Shown here: positions 34,030-43,216 of the stretch, piece after piece
Numbering within the stretch: the first letter of the stretch is position 1
Layout of the letters: each line of letters starts with the position of its first letter
Assembly (NCBI GenBank): GCA_913045055.1
Contig: CAJWPI010000007.1
Coordinates: 1-62,344 of the forward strand
Reading direction: 5' to 3'
DNA: 62,344 bases
Source: an uncultured Gammaproteobacteria bacterium
GTDB lineage: Bacteria; Pseudomonadota; Gammaproteobacteria; Magnimaribacterales; Magnimaribacteraceae
The notes under the pieces: generated by a model
What the model saw: the letters and a program-made list of their open reading frames with translations, nothing else
Told to the model about the DNA's origin: nothing
Database searches by the model: none
Made by a program: the position numbers and the translations under genes

Positions 34030-35211
34030 ATGAAAAAGCGTAAAAATTTCTTAAACTTGTTACATATTTATATTGCAATATTCCTTGTAATACAAAGCGC
34101 TTCACTTTTTTCAGAAGTCTTTATTCCTGAACCACCGTCTCTTAATGCTTCAAGTTATATTTTAATAGAGGCTAATACAGGAAAAGTTATTGCTGAAAAA
34201 GATGCAGACCTTCAGATTGAACCGGCTAGTTTGACCAAGATTATGACTGGCTACATTGCAGCTGACCAGGCATCTAGAGGATTTGTTAATCAAGAAGATA
34301 AGGTTTATATAAGTGTAAATTGTTGGAAAAAAGGTGGATCTAAGATGTATATTCGAGAAGGAACTTACGTTTTATTTTCAGATCTTATTAAGGGAATGGT
34401 TATTCAATCAGGTAACGATGCTAGTTGTGCTATAGCTGAACATATTGCAGGTTCAGAAGAAGGCTTTGTACAGCTTATGATGAAGTATGCTTCTGAGATG
34501 GAGTTAAATGATACTAATTATACTAACCCGCATGGTTGGCCTGACGAGAATCATTATTCTACAGCTAGAGATTTAGCTAAATTATCTCAAAGACTCATTT
34601 CCAATTTTCCAGATCACTACTCTCTTTATAGAGAGAAATGGTTTACCTATAGTGATATAAAACAAAGAAACAGGAATAGTCTGCTATGGCAAGATGAATC
34701 TGTAGATGGAATAAAGACAGGTCATACAGAGAATGCAGGATACTGTTTGGTTTCTTCTGCTAAAAAAAATGATACAAGATTTATAGCAGTAACTCTAAAC
34801 AGCAGTTCTGAGAGAACAAGGATTACAGACAATAGAAGGGTTTTAGATTATGGCTTCAGGTATTTTGTAACTAAAATCATTCTAGCTGCTGATGAAACTT
34901 TACAAACGGAAACAGTTTGGGGTGGTGAAAAAGAGGTAGTAGGACTTGCTCCCTCTTCAGATATTTTTTTAACTCTTACGCCCAAAACATTTAAACAGGT
35001 TGATACTTTTATTTCTTTAGATAAACACCTTCAGGCCCCTTTAGAAAAAGGTCAAATCGTTGGTAGGGTAATTCTTGAATTAGAAGGAAAAAAAGTAGCT
35101 GAATCTCAATTAATAACAACCGAAGAGGTTATAGCTAAAGGGTTTTTAGGGAGAGTCTGGTCAAATATCAAGCTTCTTGTTTATAAATTCTTAATGGAAG
35201 AAGAAGCTTAG
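34030..35211 (+). CDS. dacA: D-alanyl-D-alanine carboxypeptidase (PBP5/6 type)
   Basis: About 393 residues. It trims the terminal D-Ala from stem peptides at the outer face of the inner membrane. The signal peptide spans about 1-29. Catalytic motifs are SLTK (67-70), SGN in VIQSGNDAS, and KTG in GIKTGHTENAG. A C-terminal all-beta domain and amphipathic tail (LGRVWSNIKLLVYKFL) act as membrane anchor. The reading frame is open from a TTG at 34018; the ATG at 34030 is chosen. The D-amino-acid transaminase follows after 7 bp. Confidence 0.95.
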   Translation: MKKRKNFLNLLHIYIAIFLVIQSASLFSEVFIPEPPSLNASSYILIEANTGKVIAEKDADLQIEPASLTKIMTGYIAADQASRGFVNQEDKVYISVNCWKKGGSKMYIREGTYVLFSDLIKGMVIQSGNDASCAIAEHIAGSEEGFVQLMMKYASEMELNDTNYTNPHGWPDENHYSTARDLAKLSQRLISNFPDHYSLYREKWFTYSDIKQRNRNSLLWQDESVDGIKTGHTENAGYCLVSSAKKNDTRFIAVTLNSSSERTRITDNRRVLDYGFRYFVTKIILAADETLQTETVWGGEKEVVGLAPSSDIFLTLTPKTFKQVDTFISLDKHLQAPLEKGQIVGRVILELEGKKVAESQLITTEEVIAKGFLGRVWSNIKLLVYKFLMEEEA

Positions 35212-35218
35212 CTTTCTT

Positions 35219-36058
35219 ATGACTTATGCCTACTTTAACGAGACCTTCCTTCCTATAGAAGAAGTTAGAATTTCTCCCTTAGACAGGGGGTTCTTATTCG
35301 GAGATTCAGTCTATGAAGTTATACCAGTCTATGAAAAGAAACCTTTCTTATTTGAAGAACATATTTTACGGTTAAAAAGATCTTTAGAAGAAACAAGAAT
35401 ATCTAGACCTAAGCAATGGGAAAATCTTGAAGAAATTATAGGTAAATTAGTTGAACTGAACAGAGCTATAAATCAATCTATTTATGCACAGATTTCTAGG
35501 GGAGTTGATATAAATAGAAGCCATATAGCTGAAGAAGATATTGAACCAACTTTATTTATAATGTCTAGCGATCTAACTTTAAATCCCTATAGATGTGAGA
35601 ACAATATCGAGGGAATAAAGGTTTCTTTACAAGAAGATCCTCGTTGGAAGAGATGTGATATTAAAGCCACAACTCTTTTACCCAATATTATTGCTTTAAA
35701 TGAAGCTGTTTCTTCTGGATCACAAGATGTAATTTTTTATCGCAATCAAGAGGTTACTGAAGGAGCTAGTTCAAATATCTTTTTAGTCTTTCAGGGAGAA
35801 GTTTTTACACCCCCTCAATCTAAAAACATCCTAACAGGGGTAACCAGAAACCATGTTATTAACCTTCTGAAAGATCTTAACTTAACGATTAGTGAAAGGG
35901 TTATTTATATAGAAGATTTATTTAAAGCAGAAGAAATTTGGTTAACCAGTTCCACTAAAGAAATACAACCTGTATCTGAGATAAACAAGAAGAAATTATC
36001 CGTAAGATCTCCTGAAAAAGCTTTATGGAGAAGAGTTCTAGAGAATTTTCACAATTAG
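35219..36058 (+). CDS. dat: D-amino acid (D-alanine) aminotransferase, class IV
   Basis: A 279-residue fold-type IV PLP enzyme. The PLP lysine is Lys149 in CDIKATTLLPNI. RGFLFGDSVYEVI starts the small domain, and the RxH motif (Arg100, His102), which clamps the alpha-carboxylate in D-amino-acid transaminase, is present. EGASSNIFLVF and LTGVTRNHVINL complete the PLP site. This favours D-specificity over IlvE or PabC. Its position after dacA fits use of released D-alanine. In other Gammaproteobacteria ybeD and lipB often follow; here holA comes in from the other strand at 4 bp. Confidence 0.88.
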   Translation: MTYAYFNETFLPIEEVRISPLDRGFLFGDSVYEVIPVYEKKPFLFEEHILRLKRSLEETRISRPKQWENLEEIIGKLVELNRAINQSIYAQISRGVDINRSHIAEEDIEPTLFIMSSDLTLNPYRCENNIEGIKVSLQEDPRWKRCDIKATTLLPNIIALNEAVSSGSQDVIFYRNQEVTEGASSNIFLVFQGEVFTPPQSKNILTGVTRNHVINLLKDLNLTISERVIYIEDLFKAEEIWLTSSTKEIQPVSEINKKKLSVRSPEKALWRRVLENFHN

Positions 36059-36062
36059 GTTT

Positions 36063-37034
36063 TTAAAAAGATAAACACAAATCTCTTAAGGCCTGCCAAG
36101 AATCAGTTTTGGTTCCCCCTTTAATACAAGAATCTATAAAGGCTATTTGTTTTAATGACGAAGAAATTTTCTTCTTGGTTATATCCTTTGAAGTGATTTC
36201 TACTGCAGATAGGTAAGATCTAGGTCCCCACACCCCCCTTGTTGAACCAGATAGCTTCACTTTAAATAAATTACTTATATCCCTTGCCAAAGCCCATAGA
36301 ATTAAGCTTTCTGGTATTCCTTCTACTTTAAGGGATTCTAAAATAGTTAGTGTTTTTTTCTTGTTCTTTAGAACAAAATTTCTAGAAAGATCGAAAATAT
36401 CATACTTACTTGAATTAGAAATAAATTTAGCCATCTCCTTTAAGCTAATATTGTTATTAGGCAAAACTAGAGATAATTTTTTTATTTCTTGAAAAGTGGC
36501 TTCTAAATTCCCTTCAGTTTTTTCTGATAAAAGAATAGCAGCATCTTTTTCAATCTCAATTTGACATTCTTTACCTTTAGAGATGATCCACTGAGGTAAT
36601 TGATTTAAAGATATAGGGGGTATGTCTATAGCTTTACCAGATTTTTTTAGTGATCTTATCCACGATGATGATCTGGATTTTCGATCTAAGCCTTCCGCTG
36701 TAATTAACAAAATCTTATCTTTATTGTCAGAACTTACATAATTGGTAATGGCCTTTGCCCCTTCTCTACCTGGACCACTACCAACTAATTTTATTTCAAT
36801 TATTTTTTTTGAACTAAATAAATCAAAGTTTTCTTCCGAAGAACTTAGGAATGACCAATCAGTTTTATTATTAATAATGTGAACTTCCTTTGTTTCATAA
36901 GCATCATTCTTGGCAAGCTCATAAAATTCCTCAGTTAACTCTTGAATCTGAAAAGAGTTTTCACCAAATATACAGTAGGACTTAGAGAGCTCTTCTCCTA
37001 GCTTACTAGAAAATTTGCTTAACTTATCGCTCAC
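36063..37034 (-). CDS. holA: DNA polymerase III delta subunit
   Basis: A 323-residue AAA-like clamp-loader subunit that opens the beta clamp. The N-terminal part has YCIFGENSFQIQELTEEFY, the middle has SSWIRSLKKSGKAID, and the C-terminal domain begins near NFVLKNKKKTLTILESL and LILWALARDISNLF. It is the last gene of the reverse operon, 3 bp after lptE. The convergent dat gene is 4 bp away, with no terminator. Confidence 0.9.
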   Translation of the reverse strand: MSDKLSKFSSKLGEELSKSYCIFGENSFQIQELTEEFYELAKNDAYETKEVHIINNKTDWSFLSSSEENFDLFSSKKIIEIKLVGSGPGREGAKAITNYVSSDNKDKILLITAEGLDRKSRSSSWIRSLKKSGKAIDIPPISLNQLPQWIISKGKECQIEIEKDAAILLSEKTEGNLEATFQEIKKLSLVLPNNNISLKEMAKFISNSSKYDIFDLSRNFVLKNKKKTLTILESLKVEGIPESLILWALARDISNLFKVKLSGSTRGVWGPRSYLSAVEITSKDITKKKISSSLKQIAFIDSCIKGGTKTDSWQALRDLCLSF

Positions 37035-37037
37035 ACT

Positions 37038-37544
37038 TTACCTTAGTCTCAAAGATAATGACTTTATCTCATTCAAGGCGAAGTTAATAAAATCAGATGT
37101 AATTTCTTCTTCTTCTTGTTCAAGTGCAAGAATATTAGATTCATTAAAAGAGTAGCTTTTATTATTTCTTATTTGATATTTCATATCTTTATCACTATTT
37201 TTTAGTTTTAGACTTATCTCTAATAAATATTCTAGTCTAGCTTCTTTTGTTCTCGCGCCACTTCCTAAAGCAGCAGAATATCTTGTTATGTTATGTTTAA
37301 TTATCTTTATGATTACTTCAGAATCATCAGCTATATTGTTAAGGTAAACTTTATTCTTATTAGAAACTTTGAGGGCATCTATAAGTTTAGAATTTAAAAA
37401 ACTCTCAGAGAAGAAAATAGAGTAAGTAACATTTTGATTTAAATCTGAATTAGTTCTTAGACTATAACCACAACTTATAAGAAAAAGTATTAAAGAAAAA
37501 TTAAGTAACTTTAGTAAACTGAAGGAAGGTTTTTCTTTACTCAT
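37038..37544 (-). CDS. lptE: LPS-assembly lipoprotein LptE
   Basis: A 168-residue outer-membrane lipoprotein. LptE plugs the LptD barrel that delivers LPS to the surface. The signal peptide ends in LISC (Cys25), followed by GYSLR as in other LptE/RlpB proteins. The body is poorly conserved across the family, but its length and position directly after leuS and before holA are the standard leuS-lptE-holA order. It overlaps leuS by 4 bp. Confidence 0.9.
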   Translation of the reverse strand: MSKEKPSFSLLKLLNFSLILFLISCGYSLRTNSDLNQNVTYSIFFSESFLNSKLIDALKVSNKNKVYLNNIADDSEVIIKIIKHNITRYSAALGSGARTKEARLEYLLEISLKLKNSDKDMKYQIRNNKSYSFNESNILALEQEEEEITSDFINFALNEIKSLSLRLR

Positions 37545-39991
37545 AAGACGAAATTAACAAGTCTTCCTTCCACGTGGATTATTTTTTTAACCTTTTTGTT
37601 CTTTAGATGATTAATCATTTTCGTGTCATTTCGAACTAATTCTTCTATGTCTTTTTTTGCAAGGTTACGATCAACTTTTAAGGTAGTTCTTAGTTTTCCA
37701 TTTACTTGTACAGCCAATTCTATAATTTCTTCTATTAATAAATCTTCCATAACATCTGGCCAAGGCTCATCAATAATAGCTTGGGTATTTCCAAGGTTTC
37801 TCCACAGAATATGAGTTATATGAGGGACAATTGGAGATAGCATAATTAATATACTTCTAATAGCTTCGTCTGCTGAGGCCCTTTCTTCATCTGTAGCTTC
37901 TTTAGAAAGGAATTCTTTGGGTATAGTGTTGGTTAATTCCATAATTGCAGCTATTGCAGTATTAAAAGAATGTCTTCTTATGTAATCATCCTTAACTTTC
38001 AATATTGTTCTATGTGTTTTTCCGCGTAAAGATTTAACTTTGGGATTCAAATCTTCGTAGATATGATCTTTTACAATACCCTTAGATATGTGAAGTTGCA
38101 CAAGCTTCCAGAGTCTTTTAAGGAATCTTGAAGCGCCTTGAAGACCTTGTTCAGACCACTCAAAAGATTGTTCAGGAGGCGCAGCAAATAAAACAAAGAG
38201 TCTTAAACTGTCAGCTCCATAAGCCTCTATAACATTATTTGGATCAATGGTATTACCCTTGGATTTAGACATCTTAGATCCATCTTTAAGAACCATACCT
38301 TGGCAAAGTAAATTTTTAAAAGGTTCTGATCCTTCAACTAAACCTAAGTCCCTCAAACACCTGTAAAAGAATCTAGAATAAAGTAGATGTAAAACCGCAT
38401 GCTCTATACCCCCCACATATTGATCAACAGGAAGCCAATATTTAGCTCTCTCATCCAGCATAGCCTTATCACAGTCAAAAGAAGCAAATCTAGCGTAGTA
38501 CCATGAAGATTCAAAGAAAGTATCAAAAGTATCTGTTTCTCTTACAAAAGTTTCATTTTTATAAGTAACTTGTGTGAATTCTTTCATCTCAGAAAGAGGG
38601 GACTTTACACCTGAGAATTCAATATCTGTAGGTAATAAGACCGGAATATTCTCTGCTTCTTTTATTTCTCCCTTAGAGTTTTTTAGTATAGGTATAGGAG
38701 CTCCCCAATACCTTTGTCTTGAAACACCCCAATCTCTTAGTCTGTAATTTGTTTGTTTTTCTCCACAATGTAATTCTCCAGCTTTTTTTGCTATTGCTTC
38801 TAACGCTTGTTCAAAGTCAAGGCCATCAAATTCTCCTGAATTAATAAGTATATTTTTTTCAAGAATAGCCTCCTCTTCAGTTATATTTGTAGAACCCCTT
38901 TCAATTACTTGCTTGATTTGTAAGTTATATTTTTTAGCAAACTCATAGTCTCTTTGATCATGTGCAGGAACCCCCATGAGTGCACCAGACCCATATCCTG
39001 AAAGAACAAAGTTTGCAATCCATATAGGAATTTTTTCCTTAGAAAAAGGATGAATTGCAAATAATCCAGTATTTATTCCCAATTTCTCTTGTTTAACTAT
39101 ATCTGCTTCAGACAGCTTTGTTTTATCTAAATTCTTTAAGAAATTATTAATATCTTTATTTAATTTATTTAATTCCCCAGCTATAGGGTGATCTCCTGCA
39201 ATAGCTAGAAAAGTAACTCCCATAATAGTATCTGGCCTTGTAGTAAAAACAGATATTGGTGATTTCTGATTTTCTAAAAGGAAAGAAAATTCCATACCTT
39301 CTGATTTGCCAATCCAGTTTTTTTGCATAACCCGGACTCTCTCGGGCCAACCTTCTAGGTTGTCAGTATCTTTTAATATTTCTTCAGCGTATTCAGTAAT
39401 TTTTAGGAACCATTGCTCTAATTTTTTTATTTCTATCTTTGCTCCAGACCTCCATCCTCTTCCTTCTTCAACTTGTTCATTGGCTAAAACTGTTTTTTCA
39501 ACTGGGTCCCAGTTAACTTCAGCTTCATCTTGATAAGCTATCCCCTTTTTTAACATTTCTAAGAAGAACCATTGTTCCCATTTATAGTATTGAGGATCAC
39601 AAGTTGCTAATTCCCTTTTCCAGTCATAAGCATATCCCATTCTTTGTAGCTGAGATTTCATGTTTTTAATATTCTCTATGGTCCAGTCAGAAGGTTTAAT
39701 TTTATTTTTTATTGCTGCGTTTTCAGCAGGTAAACCAAATGCATCCCAGCCCATTGGTTGTAATACATTTTTTCCTAATAGTCTCTGGAATCTACTTATT
39801 GCATCACCAATTGTATAGTTCCTGATATGACCCATATGAGCAGACCCACTAGGATAAGGGAACATACTCAGACAAAAAAACTTCTCTTTCTCCGGATCCT
39901 CGGTAACACTGAAAGACTCATTTTTTTCCCAGTAGTCCTGGGCTTCTTTTTCTATAATTTTTGGAGTATATGCTTTTTCTGTTTTTTGCAT
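37541..39991 (-). CDS. leuS: Leucyl-tRNA synthetase
   Basis: An 816-residue class-I synthetase, shorter than E. coli (860). The ATP-site motif is HMGH (52-55) in PYPSGSAHMGHIRNYTIGD, and the KMSKS loop is GSKMSKSKGNTIDP. The editing domain follows at roughly 220-410, with the conserved TTRPDTIMGVTF threonine-rich segment. The tRNA-binding C-terminal domain is complete. It stands between accC (1 bp upstream) and lptE (overlap 4 bp), so fatty-acid, translation and LPS-transport genes share one operon. Confidence 0.97.
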   Translation of the reverse strand: MQKTEKAYTPKIIEKEAQDYWEKNESFSVTEDPEKEKFFCLSMFPYPSGSAHMGHIRNYTIGDAISRFQRLLGKNVLQPMGWDAFGLPAENAAIKNKIKPSDWTIENIKNMKSQLQRMGYAYDWKRELATCDPQYYKWEQWFFLEMLKKGIAYQDEAEVNWDPVEKTVLANEQVEEGRGWRSGAKIEIKKLEQWFLKITEYAEEILKDTDNLEGWPERVRVMQKNWIGKSEGMEFSFLLENQKSPISVFTTRPDTIMGVTFLAIAGDHPIAGELNKLNKDINNFLKNLDKTKLSEADIVKQEKLGINTGLFAIHPFSKEKIPIWIANFVLSGYGSGALMGVPAHDQRDYEFAKKYNLQIKQVIERGSTNITEEEAILEKNILINSGEFDGLDFEQALEAIAKKAGELHCGEKQTNYRLRDWGVSRQRYWGAPIPILKNSKGEIKEAENIPVLLPTDIEFSGVKSPLSEMKEFTQVTYKNETFVRETDTFDTFFESSWYYARFASFDCDKAMLDERAKYWLPVDQYVGGIEHAVLHLLYSRFFYRCLRDLGLVEGSEPFKNLLCQGMVLKDGSKMSKSKGNTIDPNNVIEAYGADSLRLFVLFAAPPEQSFEWSEQGLQGASRFLKRLWKLVQLHISKGIVKDHIYEDLNPKVKSLRGKTHRTILKVKDDYIRRHSFNTAIAAIMELTNTIPKEFLSKEATDEERASADEAIRSILIMLSPIVPHITHILWRNLGNTQAIIDEPWPDVMEDLLIEEIIELAVQVNGKLRTTLKVDRNLAKKDIEELVRNDTKMINHLKNKKVKKIIHVEGRLVNFVL

Positions 39992-39992
39992 T

Positions 39993-41330
39993 CTATTGAG
40001 GAACTTTAACTTTATTTTCTACAAAATTTAAATCCGTTTTCCCTTCAACAAAATCTTGATCGACTAACAATTCACGATGCAAGTCAATATTTGTATCTAT
40101 CCCTGAAACATACATTTCATCCAATGCTCTAACCAATCTAACACGACAGTCTTCACGATCATTTGCTCTACAAATAACTTTAGCAATTAAAGAATCATAA
40201 AAAGGAGGTACTCTATAATTATTATAAATATGAGAATCTACTCTTACACCAATCCCTCCAGGAGCATGAAAACCTGTTATCAGACCAGCAGAAGGTGTAA
40301 AAGTTCTAGAGTGTTCTGCATTTATTCTACATTCTATAGAATGACCAGTTAACTCTATTTCCTCTTGTTTAATTCTTAATTCTTCATCACTAGCAATTCT
40401 AAGTTGTAATTTAACAATATCTAGGCCCGTTATGCTTTCCGTGACTGGGTGTTCAACCTGGAGCCTAGTATTCATTTCTATAAAATAAAAACCGCCATCT
40501 TGGTAAAGAAATTCAAAAGTTCCAGCACTTACATACTCCAATTTCTTACAAGCACTAATACATTTTTTGTATATCTCTTCTTTTAGTTTGATTGGTATTC
40601 CTATTGAAGGTGCCTCTTCAATTATTTTTTGATGTCTTCTTTGCATGGAACAATCTCTATCGCCTAAATGAAGAAAATTTCCAAAACGGTCAGATAAAAC
40701 CTGGATCTCTATATGCCTTGGATTAGTTAAAAACTTTTCCAGGTAAACTTCTTCATCTCCAAATGCAGCTTTCGCCTCAGTTTTAGTTAAGTCTAATTTT
40801 TTTTCTAATTCATCTTCTGAATTAACTACTCTCATACCTCTTCCACCCCCCCCTGAAGCAGCTTTAATAATAAGTGGATAGCCTATTTTTTTTGCTATCT
40901 TCTTGGGGTTGGAGTCAACAGGGCCTTCGGAATCTGGCAGAGTTGGTAAACCTGCTTCTCTTGCAAACCTTTTTGCTGAAATTTTGTTTCCCATTATTTT
41001 TATAACACTTGAACTAGGTCCTGCAAACTTATATCCAGACTTTTCAACTTGTTCAGCAAAATCACTATTTTCTGCTAAGAAACCATACCCTGGATGTACT
41101 CCATCAGCACCACTCAATTCCATAGAACTAATAATTGCTGGAATATTAAGGTAGCTCTTGTTTGCTTCGGCTGGCCCAATACATATTGATTCATCCGCCA
41201 TTTTTACATGCATTTGATCTCTATCAGCTTCAGAATAAACAGCTACTGTACTTATTTCTAGTTCCTTGCAAGCCCTTAATATACGCAGTGCTATCTCGCC
41301 CCTATTGGCAATAAGTAATTTATTTATCAT
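39993..41330 (-). CDS. accC: Biotin carboxylase subunit of acetyl-CoA carboxylase
   Basis: A 445-residue ATP-grasp enzyme that carboxylates biotin on AccB, the first committed step of fatty-acid synthesis. The N-terminal block is LIANRGEIALRILRACKEL, the ATP-grasp glycine loop is KAASGGGGRGMRVV, and catalytic residues lie in EMNTRLQVEHPVTE and ECRINAEH. The length matches E. coli AccC (449). It is 3 bp downstream of accB and 1 bp upstream of leuS. Confidence 0.97.
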   Translation of the reverse strand: MINKLLIANRGEIALRILRACKELEISTVAVYSEADRDQMHVKMADESICIGPAEANKSYLNIPAIISSMELSGADGVHPGYGFLAENSDFAEQVEKSGYKFAGPSSSVIKIMGNKISAKRFAREAGLPTLPDSEGPVDSNPKKIAKKIGYPLIIKAASGGGGRGMRVVNSEDELEKKLDLTKTEAKAAFGDEEVYLEKFLTNPRHIEIQVLSDRFGNFLHLGDRDCSMQRRHQKIIEEAPSIGIPIKLKEEIYKKCISACKKLEYVSAGTFEFLYQDGGFYFIEMNTRLQVEHPVTESITGLDIVKLQLRIASDEELRIKQEEIELTGHSIECRINAEHSRTFTPSAGLITGFHAPGGIGVRVDSHIYNNYRVPPFYDSLIAKVICRANDREDCRVRLVRALDEMYVSGIDTNIDLHRELLVDQDFVEGKTDLNFVENKVKVPQ

Positions 41331-41333
41331 TAG

Positions 41334-41768
41334 TTAAGTTATTACGAATAGACTTTGACCAAATTCAACTGGTTCAGCATTCTCTACAAGTATGGATGTA
41401 ACTTTTCCAGAAATATCTGATTTAATTTCATTCATCATCTTCATTGCTTCAACAATACATATAACATCCCCTTCTTTAATGTCATCTCCTATTGAGACAA
41501 AAGGTTTAGCTCCTGGAGATGGAGCTGAATAGAAAGTACCTACCATTGGTGATGCTACAGTATGACCTTCTTCTACTGGTAATGAGTCTATTTTTTCTTC
41601 CCCATCTTTTTTTACTTCTGATAAAGGTATTTGAGATACTTCCTGTACATAAGAGGAGGGTTTATTCTTCACCAACCTAACAGACTCTTCTCCTTCCTGT
41701 ATCTCTATCTCCTCTAGAGTAGAGTTTTCCAGCATCTCAATAAGTTTTTTTACTTTTCTTATGTCCAT
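41334..41768 (-). CDS. accB: Biotin carboxyl carrier protein
   Basis: A 144-residue carrier. The biotinylated residue is Lys110 in EAMKMMNEI. The N terminus [15 protein letters not shown] is the AccB helix that contacts AccC, followed by a short Pro/Ser linker and the thumb-bearing biotinyl domain ([20 protein letters not shown]). GGAAA lies just before the ATG. It lies 9 bp after aroQ and 3 bp before accC, the usual aroQ-accB-accC order. Confidence 0.96.
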   Translation of the reverse strand: MDIRKVKKLIEMLENSTLEEIEIQEGEESVRLVKNKPSSYVQEVSQIPLSEVKKDGEEKIDSLPVEEGHTVASPMVGTFYSAPSPGAKPFVSIGDDIKEGDVICIVEAMKMMNEIKSDISGKVTSILVENAEPVEFGQSLFVIT

Positions 41769-41777
41769 TTTTTTCCT

Positions 41778-42218
41778 TTATTTCCCAAATCTTTCTATAG
41801 CTACTTCCAAAGCAAGTCTATAACCTTCTTTTCCCAATCCAGATATAACGCCTACAGCAATTTCTGACAAAACTGATTTCTTTCTAAAATCTTCTCTACT
41901 ATAGATATTTGAAATATGAACTTCAATGAAAGGGATTTCTGTTCCTAAGAGCGCATCACGCAAGGCAATACTGCTATGGGTAAAAGCTCCTGGATTAAAT
42001 ATTATGCAACCCACACCTATTTCCTTAGCTTCATGAATCTTATTCACAAGATCATGTTCAGCATTACTTTGAAAAGACTCTAAGTTTTGTCCTTTTTCTT
42101 TAGCAATTTTGGACAACTGATCTTCAATATCCTTTAGAGTTTCTTTTCCATAAATCTTAGTTTCTCTTTTTCCAAGAAGATTAAGATTTGGACCATTTAG
42201 TAGGAGGAAATTTGACAT
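41778..42218 (-). CDS. aroQ: 3-dehydroquinate dehydratase, type II
   Basis: A 146-residue dodecameric enzyme of the shikimate pathway. [15 protein letters not shown], then the tyrosine-containing lid, [17 protein letters not shown] and [14 protein letters not shown] are the type-II signature. Its neighbours accB and accC are classical. The DsbD-alpha gene begins upstream on the same strand, separated by 60 bp that hold no ORF. Confidence 0.95.
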   Translation of the reverse strand: MSNFLLLNGPNLNLLGKRETKIYGKETLKDIEDQLSKIAKEKGQNLESFQSNAEHDLVNKIHEAKEIGVGCIIFNPGAFTHSSIALRDALLGTEIPFIEVHISNIYSREDFRKKSVLSEIAVGVISGLGKEGYRLALEVAIERFGK

Positions 42219-42278
42219 AGGTTTATATAGCGAATTTTATCTGAACTTAGAAGAAAATAGGAACTTTTATGATATATT

Positions 42279-42782
42279 TTAAGGTAAGTTAATTTCTATT
42301 TTTTTTGACTCGGGCCATAAATTTAGAGACTTTTTTACCGGGGGATAGCAGTAACCTAGTTCATTGCAACCCTGGTAAGTAACTTTTAGAGGATTTTTTT
42401 CCCACTTATCAATGTCTATGTATATTTCTGCTTGAGAATAAAAGACTTCAACCTCTCCAAAATATTCATCTTTTTTTATTATGCCTTCAGAAGAATTAAA
42501 GATTTGAATTTTATTTTCTACCGAAGAACTAATAGAGAGATTATCCTTGTACAAATAGCATTTCTCTGCTATTTCCCAAACTAGCTTAATCTTTTTTTTT
42601 GATAAGAATTGAGCTTTCATAACAAAGACTTGCTCTACAGGTTTAATTTCATCTATTGTATTAAATAATTTATTTATTTGAATTTTAGAGGTATCTTGAG
42701 AAACTAAGGAGCTGGCGATAGATAAACTTAAAAATATAAGGGTATAGAAAGAATAATGTTTTTTAAGAAAAAAATTTATCAT
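42279..42782 (-). CDS. Standalone DsbD N-terminal (alpha) domain, periplasmic thiol-disulfide protein
   Basis: A 167-residue exported protein with signal peptide (KKHYSFYTLIFLSLSIASS). It is nearly the whole alpha domain of DsbD: the immunoglobulin-like core with WEIAEKCYLYKDNL and the redox pair Cys139/Cys145 in YQGCNELGYCYPP (CX5C). An extra cysteine sits at 75. The eight-helix membrane domain and the thioredoxin-like gamma domain are absent, and only 60 bp separate the stop from aroQ, so they were not merely frameshifted. In relatives full dsbD often occupies this place next to aroQ. The reductant must come from an unlinked CcdA/ScsB-like membrane protein. The start overlaps PCuAC head-to-head by 27 bp. 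Confidence 0.8.
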   Translation of the reverse strand: MINFFLKKHYSFYTLIFLSLSIASSLVSQDTSKIQINKLFNTIDEIKPVEQVFVMKAQFLSKKKIKLVWEIAEKCYLYKDNLSISSSVENKIQIFNSSEGIIKKDEYFGEVEVFYSQAEIYIDIDKWEKNPLKVTYQGCNELGYCYPPVKKSLNLWPESKKIEINLP

Positions 42783-43208
42783 TTTATTTGTTCAGTAATT
42801 TTTATAATTTATCTGAATCCTGCTTGTTCAAATTCTGATTCAAGCTTATACCTTCATTTTGATAATGCATATGTTAAATTACCTCTCATAGGTTCAGATT
42901 CTACTTCAGGTTATGCAAATATTACTAATAGGACTGATTACTTAATATCAGTTGAAGGGATAAGTTGCTCAGGTGTTAGTTTATCCTCTTTTCATGAGAC
43001 TCTTGTAGATCATATGTCCGGTTCAACAAGTATGGAAAAGATAGAACGCTTTAAGATATTTCCCAATAAAAGCATTAAATTTTCTCCTGGAGGCAAGCAC
43101 ATTATGTTGATGGGAATTTCTGAAGAATTCACAAAAGGAGATAAAATAACATGTCAAATTTTTACGGATCCAAGAGGAATAGTTAAAGTTGAATTTGAAA
43201 TTCAATAA
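42756..43208 (+). CDS. PCuAC-family periplasmic copper chaperone
   Basis: A 150-residue exported protein (hydrophobic 8-23). PCuAC proteins load copper into the CuA site of cytochrome oxidase. The core motif is H-x12-M-x21-H-x-M: His80, Met93, His115, Met117. The family norm is H-x10-M, so there is a two-residue insertion and the usual Met beside His80 is Thr. PGGKHIMLMGI is the typical end of the core. The gene is divergent from the DsbD-alpha gene and overlaps its 5' end by 27 bp, hinting at linked copper and thiol chemistry. Possible lipidation at Cys24 (NPAC) is weak. Confidence 0.75.
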   Translation: MFFKKKIYHFICSVIFIIYLNPACSNSDSSLYLHFDNAYVKLPLIGSDSTSGYANITNRTDYLISVEGISCSGVSLSSFHETLVDHMSGSTSMEKIERFKIFPNKSIKFSPGGKHIMLMGISEEFTKGDKITCQIFTDPRGIVKVEFEIQ

Positions 43209-43216
43209 AATTCAGA

